A stretch of 64,000 nucleotides of DNA from Saccharopolyspora elongata (GTDB taxonomy: Bacteria; Actinomycetota; Actinomycetes; Mycobacteriales; Pseudonocardiaceae): assembly GCF_004348985.1 (NCBI RefSeq), contig NZ_SMKW01000012.1:90740-154739 (forward strand), written 5' to 3'. The first letter of the stretch is position 1. Every line of letters starts with the position of its first letter. Shown piece by piece: positions 37,948 through 46,907 of the stretch. Made by a program: the position numbers and the translations under genes. The notes beneath the pieces are model-generated. The model made no database searches. It saw only the letters and a list, made by a program, of their open reading frames with translations, and was not told the origin of the DNA.

Positions 37948-38332
37948 ATCGCCTCCTCCAGCGCGCCGAAGCGTGACATCCCCGTCGAGGATCGCGCACC
38001 GACGCCTCCGACGCTACCCGCGTTGCGGCGGACACGCCCATCCCTTTAGCGGTCTGGTCGACCACCGAATCCGCGGCCTTCCTGCCGGTGCATCTGGCCC
38101 GAACCGCTGGCTGAGCTCTTCATCGAGCATTACCAGCACGATACACCGCCGACCCGTCCGCCGGACCGGTCGAAAGGCGGCCGCTACAACGTGGAAACCG
38201 GTTGCGACGGCGGGAAATTCCCCGCTCGGGAAGTCAGTCGATCTCGGCTGCGCACTACCTTCACGCGCCAGCGGGGCGACGCCGCTTCGGCGCCGCCCCG
38301 CTGGCGGATGGACTAATCGGTCCAAGGGCCCC
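37948..38332. other. Gap where an FtsR (MerR) gene is usually found
   Basis: In mycobacteria a MerR regulator (Rv1828/FtsR) lies between garA and the DUF151 gene. Here 385 bp contain no open frame with MerR features, only the garA terminator and the DUF151 promoter region. The absence is seen directly; the comparison is from memory. Confidence 0.5.
38266..38306 (-). terminator. Long hairpin after garA
   Basis: 19-bp arms (38266-38284 and 38288-38306) with one mismatch and a 3-nt CTT loop, beginning CGCCAGCGGGGCG. One of the strongest hairpins in the window. Confidence 0.85.
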
Positions 38333-38800
38333 TCAGCGGGCGCCCGGGCCCCCGTCGATCGGGCCGGTCAGGAACACCAGCCGGAACTTCCCGATCTGCA
38401 CCTCGTCGCCGTTGGCCAGCACCGAGGTGTCGACCGGCTCCCGGTTGACGTAGGTGCCGTTGAGGCTGCCGACGTCGACGACCACGAAGTCGTTGCCCTC
38501 GCGCCGGAACTCGGCGTGCCGGCGGGAAACCGTGACGTCATCGAGGAAGATGTCGCTGTCCGGGTGCCGTCCCGCGCTGGTGGTCTCCCGGTCCAGCAGG
38601 AATCGCGATCCCGCGTTGGGGCCGCGCTTGACCACCAGCAGGGCGGACCCTGCGGGCAGCGCATCGACCCCGGATGCGGCGGCGGGCTCCGGGGACGCAC
38701 TCTCGGTGCTCTCCGGCTCCGAGAGGAAGGGCCTGAAGACCGAGGTGGTCTCCGGTGACTGCTCCGGCGGAACGTCGCCGTGGCCGGGGAATTGGCTCAC
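38333..38800 (-). CDS. garA: FHA-domain metabolic regulator GarA
   Basis: 155 residues, GTG start with GAGGAG upstream. The N-terminal 'ETTSVFRP' motif (residues 17-24) is the threonine pair phosphorylated by PknB or PknG in GarA/OdhI. The C-terminal FHA domain has 'GRHPDSDIFL', 'SRRHAEF' and 'SLNGTYVN'. Unphosphorylated GarA inhibits 2-oxoglutarate dehydrogenase and NAD-glutamate dehydrogenase; phosphorylation releases it. Located downstream of gcvH as usual. Confidence 0.95.
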   Translation of the reverse strand: MSQFPGHGDVPPEQSPETTSVFRPFLSEPESTESASPEPAAASGVDALPAGSALLVVKRGPNAGSRFLLDRETTSAGRHPDSDIFLDDVTVSRRHAEFRREGNDFVVVDVGSLNGTYVNREPVDTSVLANGDEVQIGKFRLVFLTGPIDGGPGAR

Positions 38801-38933
38801 CTGAGCTCTCCTCTACGCGGATAGATCGTGCCAAGTATGTGCCCAACGTACAGTGCAGGTACAGACACGGGACGCGGGACTCCCGACATCTTCCTCTCGG
38901 CCCCTGACAGACCGACGATCTTGCCTGGTCGGG

Positions 38934-39317
38934 TCAGGATTCGGTCAGCTTCTGGTACGCCGCGGCGTCGAGCAGACCGTCCAGCTGGGCCGGGTCGGCG
39001 AGCTTGAGCTCGACCATCCAGCCGTCGCCCAGCGGGGCCGAATTGACCAACTCCGGCTCGTCCTCCAGCTGCTCGTTGCGGGCCACCACCTCGCCGGAGA
39101 CCGGCGCGTAGATCTCCGAGACGCTCTTGGTCGACTCCACCTCGCCCATCGACTCGCCGGCGGTGACCTGCTGGCCGAGGTCCGGCAGCTGCACGAACAC
39201 CACGTCGCCGAGCTGCTGCTGGGCGTAGTCGGTGATACCGATGCGCACCTTGTCGTCAGCCGTGCGCTGAATCCACTCGTGCTCTTCGGTGTACTTGATC
39301 TCGTCCGGGGCCGCCAC
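38934..39317 (-). CDS. gcvH: Glycine cleavage system H protein
   Basis: 127 residues from GTG 39317 (GGAGG 10 nt upstream). The lipoyl-attachment lysine is about K64 in 'VESTKSVSEIYAP', with 'EEHEWI' at the N-terminus and 'GDGWMVELKL' near the end. It carries the aminomethyl group between P and T proteins. Confidence 0.96.
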   Translation of the reverse strand: MAAPDEIKYTEEHEWIQRTADDKVRIGITDYAQQQLGDVVFVQLPDLGQQVTAGESMGEVESTKSVSEIYAPVSGEVVARNEQLEDEPELVNSAPLGDGWMVELKLADPAQLDGLLDAAAYQKLTES

Positions 39318-39443
39318 GTGGTCCCGCCTCCCTGCTCCGCTGGTGCTGTGGATCACCGGTCACGGAGGTTCGCGTGATCGGCTCGGCGAGCGTATTCACC
39401 ACGCGGCGCAGGCCGCAAGGCGACCCTCCAGCGGGCGACGAGA

Positions 39444-39484
39444 AAGGGCGCCATCCGCCGATCGCCTCGGCAGACGGCGCCCTT
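39444..39484 (-). terminator. Terminator after the phosphatidyltransferase gene
   Basis: Arms 39444-39461 and 39467-39484 (18 bp, two mismatches, 5-nt loop) starting AAGGGCGCC and ending GGCGCCCTT, 24 bp beyond the stop at 39508. Confidence 0.8.
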
Positions 39485-39507
39485 CGCGCGGGACGTCCGG
39501 ACGGCGC

Positions 39508-40221
39508 TCAGGCCGGTCTGGCGCGGGCCTGGCGGACCGCCGCCATCACCTGGCCGAGGTAGAGGATGCCGGCCCACAGGTAGAGCGCGCCGCCCCAGCA
39601 GGTGAAGGCGTAGGCGATCGGTCGGACCACTTCGGACAGCGGGAAGTCCTCCTGCACCAGCAGCAACAGCGGGAACGCGTACATCAGGCAGAACGTCGCG
39701 GCCTTGCCGAGGTAGTGCACGTCCGGCGGTTCGTAGCCGTGCCAGCGCAGCACCGGCAGGCAGAGCGTCAGCACCACGTCGCGGATGACCAGCGCGGCGG
39801 CGACCCACCAGGGCACCACGTCGCGCAGCACGAAGGCCACCAGGGTCGCGACTATGTAGAGGCGGTCGGCGGCCGGGTCGAGGAGCTCGCCGATGCGGCT
39901 GTACTGGTTGAGCCAGCGGGCGAGCTTGCCGTCGAGCCAGTCGGTGATACCGCTGATCACCAGCACCAGCAGCGCGAGCAGGTCGGCCTTCGGGCCCAGC
40001 AGCAGCCAGAGGAACACCGCCACGCCGGCCAGCCGGATCACGCTGAGCAGGTTCGGAAGTGTCCACCATGGATCGGCCCACACGCCGGCGGCGGCCTCCC
40101 GTATCCGGGCCATGCCCGGATCGGGGCGCTCCGCCGCGGGGCCCTGCCCCGCCGGATCGGGATTCATCCCGCGATCCCCGCTCGTGGTGTCTTCCGTGGT
40201 GCGCTCAGCATCCTGCACCAC
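39508..40221 (-). CDS. CDP-alcohol phosphatidyltransferase (PgsA2-like)
   Basis: Membrane phospholipid-synthesis enzyme, 237 residues. The full catalytic motif 'DWLDGKLARWLNQYSRIGEL' continues 'LDPAADR', giving D-x2-D-G-x2-A-R-x8-G-x3-D-x3-D. About six TM helices follow a hydrophilic N-terminus of about 50 residues. GTG 40221 has GGGAGG; MNPDPAG is an alternative start. Position beside gcvH/garA matches Rv1822 (pgsA2) of M. tuberculosis. The head group (glycerol phosphate, cardiolipin or inositol) is not determined. Confidence 0.88.
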   Translation of the reverse strand: MVQDAERTTEDTTSGDRGMNPDPAGQGPAAERPDPGMARIREAAAGVWADPWWTLPNLLSVIRLAGVAVFLWLLLGPKADLLALLVLVISGITDWLDGKLARWLNQYSRIGELLDPAADRLYIVATLVAFVLRDVVPWWVAAALVIRDVVLTLCLPVLRWHGYEPPDVHYLGKAATFCLMYAFPLLLLVQEDFPLSEVVRPIAYAFTCWGGALYLWAGILYLGQVMAAVRQARARPA

Positions 40222-40327
40222 GAGCCTCCCCTGAATGGTTGTGCGTCCTGCCCCCGCTTCGGACGCAACTTGTGCATCCCGACCAGATCAGGGTCTCACA
40301 TTCCTCGCACAACACACTTGGCGGCCG

Positions 40328-40372
40328 GGCTCCCGCGAAGCCGGTCGATCGGGCTGCTTCGCGGCGGGAGCC
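40328..40372 (-). terminator. Hairpin after the 85-residue gene
   Basis: GGCTCCCGCGAAGC (40328-40341) pairs with GCTTCGCGGCGGGAGCC (40356-40372) with a small bulge, 18 bp past the stop. Confidence 0.6.
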
Positions 40373-40390
40373 GTCGGCCACCGGGCGTGG

Positions 40391-40648
40391 CTACGCCCTG
40401 GTGCGGCTCCAGCCGCGGCGGCGGAGGTCCGCATCGGTGAGGAACCGGGCCCTGCCGCGGTCGTCGACGCCCGCCCAGCGGGCCCCGGTGGAGCCCTCGA
40501 GGACGTAGGAATGGCCACCGCTCCACACCACGCTGCACGGCGCGGTGGGCAGTTCGGTGGTCGCGGGGCCGCGGCCGGGTTCGACCCGGGCGGCGGCGGC
40601 GGTCTGGGCGGCGGATGCCTGTGCGGACAAGGCCGGTTCCGTACTCAT
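40391..40648 (-). CDS. Small hypothetical protein, 85 residues
   Basis: ATG 40648 has a clear GGAGGTGC site. The first half is Ala-rich and low complexity; the second half is a compact segment, 'GHSYVLEGSTGARWAGVDDR' then 'GRARFLTDADLRRRGWS', that looks like a small folded domain. No family recognised. Own terminator; divergent from the PrpE-like gene. Confidence 0.65.
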   Translation of the reverse strand: MSTEPALSAQASAAQTAAAARVEPGRGPATTELPTAPCSVVWSGGHSYVLEGSTGARWAGVDDRGRARFLTDADLRRRGWSRTRA

Positions 40649-40978
40649 CGTTGTAGCACCTCCGATTCGGTTGTCGGCGCGATGCGCCGTGGTGTTAGCC
40701 CGATCATCGACTTCGGCTTGATTGTGTTCGGACGAGCACGCTCTGTCGCGCCGATCTACCCGCCCAGCGCCAAACGGACACGTTGTGTCGCCGAGTTGCA
40801 CCCGGGTGTCCGGGCGGCGCTCAGCGCGGGCGAAGTCCGCGCGGCCGTTCGTCCGATCGGCCGTGTTTCGGTTGTGACAAAAGCGTTTCGCGCGTCGCTA
40901 CCGGTGACCCTGGCGCTACGCCGCGTTGTGCGGTAGGACGACAGGCGACAGCGGGGCGGATGCAGGAGGAACGTGGTC
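40649..40978. other. Divergent intergenic region
   Basis: 330 bp without a supported gene; must carry promoters for both flanking genes. The only symmetric element noted is GACAC-gtt-GTGTC at 40777-40789. Confidence 0.35.
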
Positions 40979-42859
40979 ATGGGTGCCTATGCCGAGGCCT
41001 ACCGGCGGAGTTCGGCCGATCCGGAGGGCTTCTGGCTCGACGCGGCGGCCGCGATCGAGTGGGAGCGGGCACCGTCGCGGGCCCTGGACGCCACCGCGGA
41101 CCCGTTCTTCCGGTGGTTCCCCGACGGCGAGCTCAACACCTGCTTCAACGCGCTGGACCGGCACGTCCGCGACGGGCGCGGCGACCAGGCGGCGCTGATC
41201 TGGGATTCGGCGATGACCGGCGAGGTGCGCCGCTGGACGTACCGGGAGCTGCTGGACCGGGTGGCGCAGTTCGCCGGGGCGTTGCGGGCGCAGGGCGCCG
41301 AGCCTGGCGACCGGGTCGTGATCTACATGCCGATGATCTCCGAGGCCGTCGTCGCGATGCTGGCCTGCGCGCGCATCGGCGCGGTGCATTCGGTGGTCTT
41401 CGGCGGCTTCGCGCCGAAGGAGCTGGCGGCGCGCATCGACGACGCCCGGCCGACGGTGATCGTCGCCGCGTCGTGCGGCCTGGAGCCGAACCGGATCGTC
41501 GAGTACAAGCCGATCGTCGACGAGGCGCTGCGGGCGACGGAGCACCAGCCGAAGCGGGTGATCGTGTTCCAGCGCGAGCAGGCCCGCGCGGAGCTCGGGC
41601 CGCGCGACGTGGACTGGAACGATGCGCTGGCGCAGGCCGAACCGGCCGACTGCGTGCCGGTGAAGGCCACCGATCCGCTGTACGTCCTCTACACCTCGGG
41701 CACCACCGGGCGGCCGAAGGGCGTGGTGCGCGACAACGGCGGGCACGCGGTCGCGCTGCGCTGGTCGATGGCCAACATCTACGACATCGGGCCGGGCGAC
41801 GTCTTCTGGACCGCCTCGGACGTCGGCTGGGTGGTCGGCCACTCCTACATCGTCTACGCGCCGCTGCTGACCGGGGCGACCACCGTGGTCTACGAGGGCA
41901 AGCCGGTGGGCACGCCGGATGCGGGCGCGTTCTGGCGGGTCATCGCCGAGCACCGGGTCAAGGCGCTGTTCACCGCGCCGACCGCGTTCCGGGCGATCAA
42001 GCGGGTGGACCCGAACGCCGAGCTGCTGGCCGGCCACGACATCTCGGGCCTGCGGGCGCTGTTCCTGGCCGGCGAGCGGCTGGACCCGGAGACCTACCAC
42101 TGGGCGTCGGAGAAGCTCGGCGTGCCGGTGATCGACCACTGGTGGCAGACCGAGACGGGCTGGCCGATCTGCGCGAACCTGCGCGGGCTGGAGCCGATGC
42201 CGGTCAAGCCGGGTTCGCCGACCGTGCCGGTGCCCGGCTACGACGTGGCGGTGCTGGACCAGGCCGGGAACCCGCTGCCGCCGGAGACCGACGGCGCGAT
42301 CTGCCTGAAGCTGCCGCTGCCGCCGGGCACGCTGCCGACGCTGTGGGGCGACGACGAGCGGTTCCGCGAGTCGTACCTGTCTCGCTACCCGGGCTACTAC
42401 CTCACCGGAGACAACGGCTACGTCGACGCCGACGGCTACGTGTTCGTGATGGGCCGCACCGACGACGTGATCAACGTCGCAGGGCACCGGCTGTCGACCG
42501 GCTCGATGGAGGCGGTGCTGGCGGCGCACCCGGCGGTCGCCGAGTGCGCGGTGATCGGCGTGCGCGATTCGCTGAAGGGCCAGGTGCCGCGCGGGTTCGT
42601 GGTGCTGAAGTCCGGTGTGGACATCTCCGAGGAGGCGCTGCGGGACGAGCTGGTCGCGGCCGTGCGAGCGCAGATCGGGCCGGTGGCGGCGTTCCGCGAC
42701 GTGTCGGTGGTGGACGGGCTGCCCAAGACGCGTTCCGGGAAGATCCTGCGGAAGTCGATGCGCGAGATCGCCGACACCGGTGACACCAGGGTGCCTTCCA
42801 CCATCGAGGATCCGGCGGTGCTGGACAAGCTGCGGCCCGCGCTGCGCGGCGAGGGGTAG
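40979..42859 (+). CDS. Propionyl/acetyl-CoA synthetase-like acyl-CoA ligase (PrpE/ACSS3 type)
   Basis: 626 residues from ATG 40979 (AGGAGGA ideally spaced; GTG 40973 possible). The N-terminal ACS domain, 'YTSGTTGRPKGVV' P-loop, 'WWQTETGWPI', 'YYLTGDNGYVD' and C-terminal 'PKTRSGKILRKSMREIAD' are diagnostic of acetyl/propionyl-CoA synthetases. The C-terminal lysine in 'SGKILRK' is the usual reversible acylation site. The 'EYKPIVDEAL' segment favours PrpE over Acs. No prp genes are adjacent. Confidence 0.85.
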   Translation: MGAYAEAYRRSSADPEGFWLDAAAAIEWERAPSRALDATADPFFRWFPDGELNTCFNALDRHVRDGRGDQAALIWDSAMTGEVRRWTYRELLDRVAQFAGALRAQGAEPGDRVVIYMPMISEAVVAMLACARIGAVHSVVFGGFAPKELAARIDDARPTVIVAASCGLEPNRIVEYKPIVDEALRATEHQPKRVIVFQREQARAELGPRDVDWNDALAQAEPADCVPVKATDPLYVLYTSGTTGRPKGVVRDNGGHAVALRWSMANIYDIGPGDVFWTASDVGWVVGHSYIVYAPLLTGATTVVYEGKPVGTPDAGAFWRVIAEHRVKALFTAPTAFRAIKRVDPNAELLAGHDISGLRALFLAGERLDPETYHWASEKLGVPVIDHWWQTETGWPICANLRGLEPMPVKPGSPTVPVPGYDVAVLDQAGNPLPPETDGAICLKLPLPPGTLPTLWGDDERFRESYLSRYPGYYLTGDNGYVDADGYVFVMGRTDDVINVAGHRLSTGSMEAVLAAHPAVAECAVIGVRDSLKGQVPRGFVVLKSGVDISEEALRDELVAAVRAQIGPVAAFRDVSVVDGLPKTRSGKILRKSMREIADTGDTRVPSTIEDPAVLDKLRPALRGEG

Positions 42860-42869
42860 GCGCGGGGCC

Positions 42870-43775
42870 TCACCCGCTCTGCCGGTTCCGCGCGACCTCC
42901 TCCAGCGCTTGGAGGACGGCGGCGATCGCGGGTTGCGCCCGGCTGCCCCGGCGCACGCAGGTGAGGACGCTGCGCGACGGCGCCGGCTTGTCCCGCAACG
43001 GGATTCGCACCACGTGGTGGTCCGGCGAGACGGTGGCGAGCCTGGGCAGCAGGCAGATGCCGAGCCCGTGCGACACCAGGGTCAGCACCGAGTTCCACTC
43101 CGCCGCCTCGTGCGCCACCCGCGGGGCGAAGCCGGCCGCCGCGCATGCGACCTCGATCAGCTGGAACTGGTCGTGGTGCGGCGCGATCCAGGTCTCGTGC
43201 GCGGTCTCGGCCAACCGCACGGAGTCGCGCTCGGCGAACCCGTGCGCCGCGGGCACCACCAGGTCCTGCGGGTCGTCGAGCAGCAGCCGCTGGTCGAACC
43301 GCGGATCGTCCAGCGGCGGGGTGCCCGGGACGGGCAGGATCGCGATGTCGGCCTGCTCGGCCAGCAGCAGCCGCAGGCTGTCGTCGATGTCGGTCTCCCG
43401 CAGCCGCACCTCCAGCCGCGGGTGGGAGTCGCGGAGCCGGGCGGCGGCGGGTGCCAGCAGCGAGCCGAAGCTGGTCGCGAAGCCGCCCACCCGGACCTGT
43501 CCGACCGCGCCGCCGGAATGCGCGGCCAGGTCGGCGCGGGCCTGCTCCCACTCGGCCGCGATCGCGTCGGCGTGCTCCAGGACGATGTGCGCGGCGGGCG
43601 TGAGCCGGACCCGGCGGCCTTCGGGCTGCAGCAGCTCGGCACCGATCTCGCGGGACAGCAACCGGAGTTGTTGCGAGACGGCCGAGGGCGTCAGGTAGAG
43701 CGCCCGCGCGGTCGCGGTCACCGTGCCCTCCTCCCGGAGCACCCGGAGGACTTGGAGCCGACGCAGGTCGATCAT
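42870..43775 (-). CDS. LysR-family transcriptional regulator
   Basis: 301 residues. The N-terminal HTH 'GTVTATARALYLTPSAVSQQ' is followed by the substrate-binding domain. It reads away from the EamA gene, so that divergent exporter is its likely target. Confidence 0.9.
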   Translation of the reverse strand: MIDLRRLQVLRVLREEGTVTATARALYLTPSAVSQQLRLLSREIGAELLQPEGRRVRLTPAAHIVLEHADAIAAEWEQARADLAAHSGGAVGQVRVGGFATSFGSLLAPAAARLRDSHPRLEVRLRETDIDDSLRLLLAEQADIAILPVPGTPPLDDPRFDQRLLLDDPQDLVVPAAHGFAERDSVRLAETAHETWIAPHHDQFQLIEVACAAAGFAPRVAHEAAEWNSVLTLVSHGLGICLLPRLATVSPDHHVVRIPLRDKPAPSRSVLTCVRRGSRAQPAIAAVLQALEEVARNRQSG

Positions 43776-43849
43776 GTAGGTGATTCTTCACAATGCGCGG
43801 AAGAAATGCGAGATGGACCTGAACGGGCGGTGAGCCCCAGGCTTCAGCC

Positions 43850-44707
43850 GTGAAGACTTCGACCCCGCCGCAGCGCTCCGCTACCGGCGCATCGCCGTTC
43901 CTGTTCGTGCTGGGGGCTGTGGTCAGCGTTCAGTTCGGGCAGGCTTTCGGGAAGCAGCTGTTCTCCGCCGCAGGGCCGCTCGGCGTCGCGGCGTTGCGGC
44001 TGTCGATGGCGGCCGCGGTGCTGCTGATCCTGTGGCGCCCGCAGATCCCACGGGGTTGGCGTTCGCGGGGGCTGATCATCGCGTTCGGCGCGGCGATCGC
44101 GGCGATGAACGTGGTCTACCTCGCGCTGCCGCACCTCCCGGTGGGAGTCGCCAGCACGCTTCAGCTGCTCGGCCCGCTCTCCGTAGCGCTCCTGGGCTCC
44201 CGGCGGCCGCACGACGTGCTGTGGGCCGCGCTGGCGGCGGTGGGTGTTTTCCTGTTCTGCGGCCCGATCGGCGCTCCGCTACCGGCCATCGGCGTCGCTC
44301 TCGCCCTGGTGTCGGCGGTCGGCATGGGTTGCTACCTCCTGCTGAGCCATCGCGTCGGCGGGCTCAGCAGCAACGGCTCGCCGCTGGCGCTGGCCGTCGC
44401 GTGCGCCGCCGTCATCGCGCTGCCGTTCGGCATCGCCGAGTCCGGGACGGCGTTGCTCTCGCCCGCCGTTCTGCTGGCCGGTCTGGGGATCGCCGTGCTG
44501 TCGGCGGTCGTGCCCTATTCGCTGGAAATGGCCGCGCTGCGCCGGATTCCGCCCAGGGTCGTCGGCGTGCTGCAGAGTCTGGAGCCCGCGGCCGGCGCCG
44601 CGGCGGGCCTGCTGCTGCTGGCCGAGCTGCTGACCCCGTCCCAGGTCGTCGCGCTCGGTTGCGTCACCGCGGCGTCCATCGGCGCGGTGCTCACCCGGGC
44701 TCGTTGA
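43850..44707 (+). CDS. EamA/RhtA-family membrane exporter
   Basis: 285 residues, ten predicted TM helices in two EamA repeats. 'GQAFGKQLFSAAGPLGVAAL' and the C-terminal 'VVGVLQSLEPAAGAAAGLLL' are the RhtA-branch hallmarks (threonine/homoserine exporter). GTG start with a weak ribosome site. Probably regulated by the divergent LysR protein. Confidence 0.87.
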   Translation: MKTSTPPQRSATGASPFLFVLGAVVSVQFGQAFGKQLFSAAGPLGVAALRLSMAAAVLLILWRPQIPRGWRSRGLIIAFGAAIAAMNVVYLALPHLPVGVASTLQLLGPLSVALLGSRRPHDVLWAALAAVGVFLFCGPIGAPLPAIGVALALVSAVGMGCYLLLSHRVGGLSSNGSPLALAVACAAVIALPFGIAESGTALLSPAVLLAGLGIAVLSAVVPYSLEMAALRRIPPRVVGVLQSLEPAAGAAAGLLLLAELLTPSQVVALGCVTAASIGAVLTRAR

Positions 44708-44765
44708 GGCGGGCGACCGTTCGACATGCCCGATACGCCCAGTTGGAGGCTGCCGCTTCCAAATA

Positions 44766-44777
44766 TGGTCTATACCT
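44766..44777 (+). promoter_or_regulatory. DasR-responsive (dre-like) operator
   Basis: TGGTCTATACCT matches 10 of 12 bases of the core dre consensus TGGTCTAGACCA. It lies 36 bp before a beta-N-acetylhexosaminidase gene, a classic DasR target in Streptomyces. Repression would be relieved by glucosamine-6-phosphate. Confidence 0.65.
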
Positions 44778-44812
44778 TTATGGGGCCGTTCCCCGATCAT
44801 GGAGCGAGGCAC

Positions 44813-46390
44813 ATGACCAGACCGCCCCTACCGACGGTGCGCAAAGCAGCGCTCGCCGTCGTGGCGGGTGCGCTGCTCACCGGTGGGCTCGTAGCGCCCG
44901 CCGGTGGCGCACCGGCCGAGGAGAACACCGCGATGGAGAACATCATCCCCGCACCCGAGTCGGTGCGGCCCGCCCCCGGCACCACCTACGAACTCACCGA
45001 GCAGACCTCGATCGAGGCCGCCGGCGACGCCGCCGAGGTCGGCGAGTACCTGGCCGGGATCCTGCGCCCGGCCACCGGTTTCCCGGCCCCGGTCAACGAG
45101 GGTCCCGGCGGGATCTCGCTGGCGCTGGACGGATCCCCCGAGCTCGGCCCGGCCGGGTACCGCCTGCAGGTGGCCGACGACGGCATCGGCCTCCACGCGA
45201 GCAGCACCGAAGGCCTGTTCAACGGCGTGCAGACGCTCCGACAGCTGCTGCCCGCCGCGATCGAGAGCCCGACCGAGCAGTCCGGGCCGTGGACCGTGCC
45301 CGGCGGCGAGATCGTCGACAAGCCGAGGTTCGGGCACCGGGCCACGATGCTCGACGTCGCCCGGCACTTCTTCACCGTGGAGCAGGTCAAGCTCTACATC
45401 GACCAGGTCGCCCGCTACAAGATCAACTGGCTGCACCTGCACCTGACCGACGACCAGGGCTGGCGGATCCAGATCAACAGCTGGCCGCGGCTGACCGAGC
45501 ACGGCGGCAGCACCGAGGTCGGCGGCGGCCCGGGCGGCTACTACACGCAGGAGGACTACGCGGAGATCGTCGAGTACGCGGCGTCCCGGCACATCACCGT
45601 CGTGCCCGAGATCGACATGCCCGGGCACACCAACGCCGCGCTGGCCTCCTACGCCGAGCTCAACTGCGACGGCGTCGCGCCGCCGCTTTACACCGGCATC
45701 GAGGTGGGCTTCAGCTCGTTCTGCGTGGACAAGGACATCACCTACCGGTTCGTCGAGGACGTCATCCGCGAGCTCGCGGCGATCACCCCCGGCCCGTACT
45801 TGCACATCGGCGGCGACGAGGCGCACTCGACCACCGACGAGGACTACAAGCAGTTCTTCGAGCGGGTGCTCCCGCTGCCCGCCAAGTACGGCAAGACCGC
45901 GCTGGGCTGGCACGAGTACGGCAAGGGCGCGCCCGAGGGCGACGCGGTGCTGCAGTACTGGGGCACCACCGACACCGATCCGCTGCTCGACGAGGCGGTC
46001 GCCCGCGGCAACAAGATCCTGGCGTCGCCGGCGAACCTGTCCTACCTGGACCACAAGTACGACGAGAACACCGAGCTGGGCCTGCACTGGGCCGGCTACA
46101 TCGAGGTCGCCGACGCCTACGGCTGGGATCCGGGCAGCTATCTCAAGGGCGTGCCCGAGGAGTCGATCCTCGGCGTGGAGGCCCCGCTGTGGTCGGAGAC
46201 CCTGGAGAACTCCGATCACATCGAGTTCATGGCCTTCCCCCGGCTGCCGGCCATCGCCGAGCTCGGCTGGTCCCCCAAGTCCACCCATGACTGGGAGTCC
46301 TTCCGCCAGCGCCTGGCCACCCACGGCCCGCGCATGACGGCATCCGGCATCGACTACTACCGCTCCCCACAAGTCCCCTGGCAGGACTGA
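44813..46390 (+). CDS. Secreted beta-N-acetylhexosaminidase (GH20)
   Basis: 525 residues. ATG 44813 has GGAG/GAGG upstream and gives a Sec signal peptide ('VRKAALAVVAGALLTGGLVA', cleavage near 'GGAPA'). A GH20b N-domain precedes the (beta/alpha)8 catalytic domain, with 'NWLHLHLTDDQGWRI', the Asp-Glu pair D335-E336 in 'HIGGDEAHS', and 'VLQYWGTTDTD'. It releases GlcNAc from chitin oligomers or peptidoglycan fragments. The dre-like site ties it to aminosugar control. Confidence 0.93.
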   Translation: MTRPPLPTVRKAALAVVAGALLTGGLVAPAGGAPAEENTAMENIIPAPESVRPAPGTTYELTEQTSIEAAGDAAEVGEYLAGILRPATGFPAPVNEGPGGISLALDGSPELGPAGYRLQVADDGIGLHASSTEGLFNGVQTLRQLLPAAIESPTEQSGPWTVPGGEIVDKPRFGHRATMLDVARHFFTVEQVKLYIDQVARYKINWLHLHLTDDQGWRIQINSWPRLTEHGGSTEVGGGPGGYYTQEDYAEIVEYAASRHITVVPEIDMPGHTNAALASYAELNCDGVAPPLYTGIEVGFSSFCVDKDITYRFVEDVIRELAAITPGPYLHIGGDEAHSTTDEDYKQFFERVLPLPAKYGKTALGWHEYGKGAPEGDAVLQYWGTTDTDPLLDEAVARGNKILASPANLSYLDHKYDENTELGLHWAGYIEVADAYGWDPGSYLKGVPEESILGVEAPLWSETLENSDHIEFMAFPRLPAIAELGWSPKSTHDWESFRQRLATHGPRMTASGIDYYRSPQVPWQD

Positions 46391-46397
46391 GAACCTA

Positions 46398-46486
46398 TTT
46401 CCAGACTCGTTTTTCGTGGCGGTGCGGGTGGCGGAACCTCAGGTGTCGCCTGGCACCGGGACCCCCGACTTACGTATGAACCAATA
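46398..46486 (+). repeat. Diverged intergenic repeat, copy 1
   Basis: Shares with 52950-53050 the blocks TTTCCAGACTCGT, CGTGGCGGTGCGGGTGGCGG, and CCCCGACTTnCGnATG followed by CCAATA-like bases, same orientation. An inverted repeat of 17-bp arms (46438-46454, 46508-46524, one mismatch) overlaps it. Confidence 0.7.
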
Positions 46487-46637
46487 CGCGGCATCGGGGC
46501 TGTCCTCGCCAGGCGACGCCTGAGAACCCGCGGCGGTGCAAGCTGCGTGCGTGGGCTAAGCGGCTGCGCCGCTTCAAGAACAAAGCCCGCGCTACACACC
46601 CGACTGCACCACGTCCAGAACAGCCTTTTAGCGTCCG
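46487..46637. other. Rest of the gap between GH20 and the DHB cassette
   Basis: Holds the right arm of the long inverted repeat (46508-46524) and a tight hairpin AAGCGGC-tgc-GCCGCTT (46558-46574), probably terminating the convergent transcripts. No gene seen. Confidence 0.4.
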
Positions 46638-46883
46638 TCACTCCCCTGCCGGGAGCTTGGGTTCCAGGACCGCCCACCACTCCGCCAGGGTCGGGCGTTC
46701 GGCGAGGTCGGCGAAGGTGATCTGGACGCCGAGGCGGCGCCAGTTCTCCACCAGCGTCATGATCCGCACCGAGTCCAGACCCCAGTCGATGAGGTTCTCC
46801 TCGTCGGTGAGCTCCGCCGGGTCTTCGTACAGCAGCTCGGCGACCTGCGCCCGCACGTCTGCCAGCGTCAACTTCTGCGACAT
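46638..46883 (-). CDS. Free-standing aryl carrier protein
   Basis: 81 residues; ATG 46883 with GGGGAGA 9 nt upstream. The phosphopantetheine serine is Ser38 in 'WGLDSVRIM'. The 'LLYEDPAELTDEENLIDWGL' context and the final 'FADLAERPTLAEWWAVL' resemble the ArCP domain normally fused to EntB/DhbB. Here it is separate and last in the DHB operon; it should be loaded with DHB by DhbE for a downstream NRPS. Confidence 0.9.
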   Translation of the reverse strand: MSQKLTLADVRAQVAELLYEDPAELTDEENLIDWGLDSVRIMTLVENWRRLGVQITFADLAERPTLAEWWAVLEPKLPAGE

Positions 46884-46907
46884 TCCCACGTTCTCCCCGA
46901 AAACTCG

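Noticed and set aside
46391..46637. Possible tRNA or small RNA gene in the gap
   Set aside because: No cloverleaf could be drawn; the content is repeats and hairpins.
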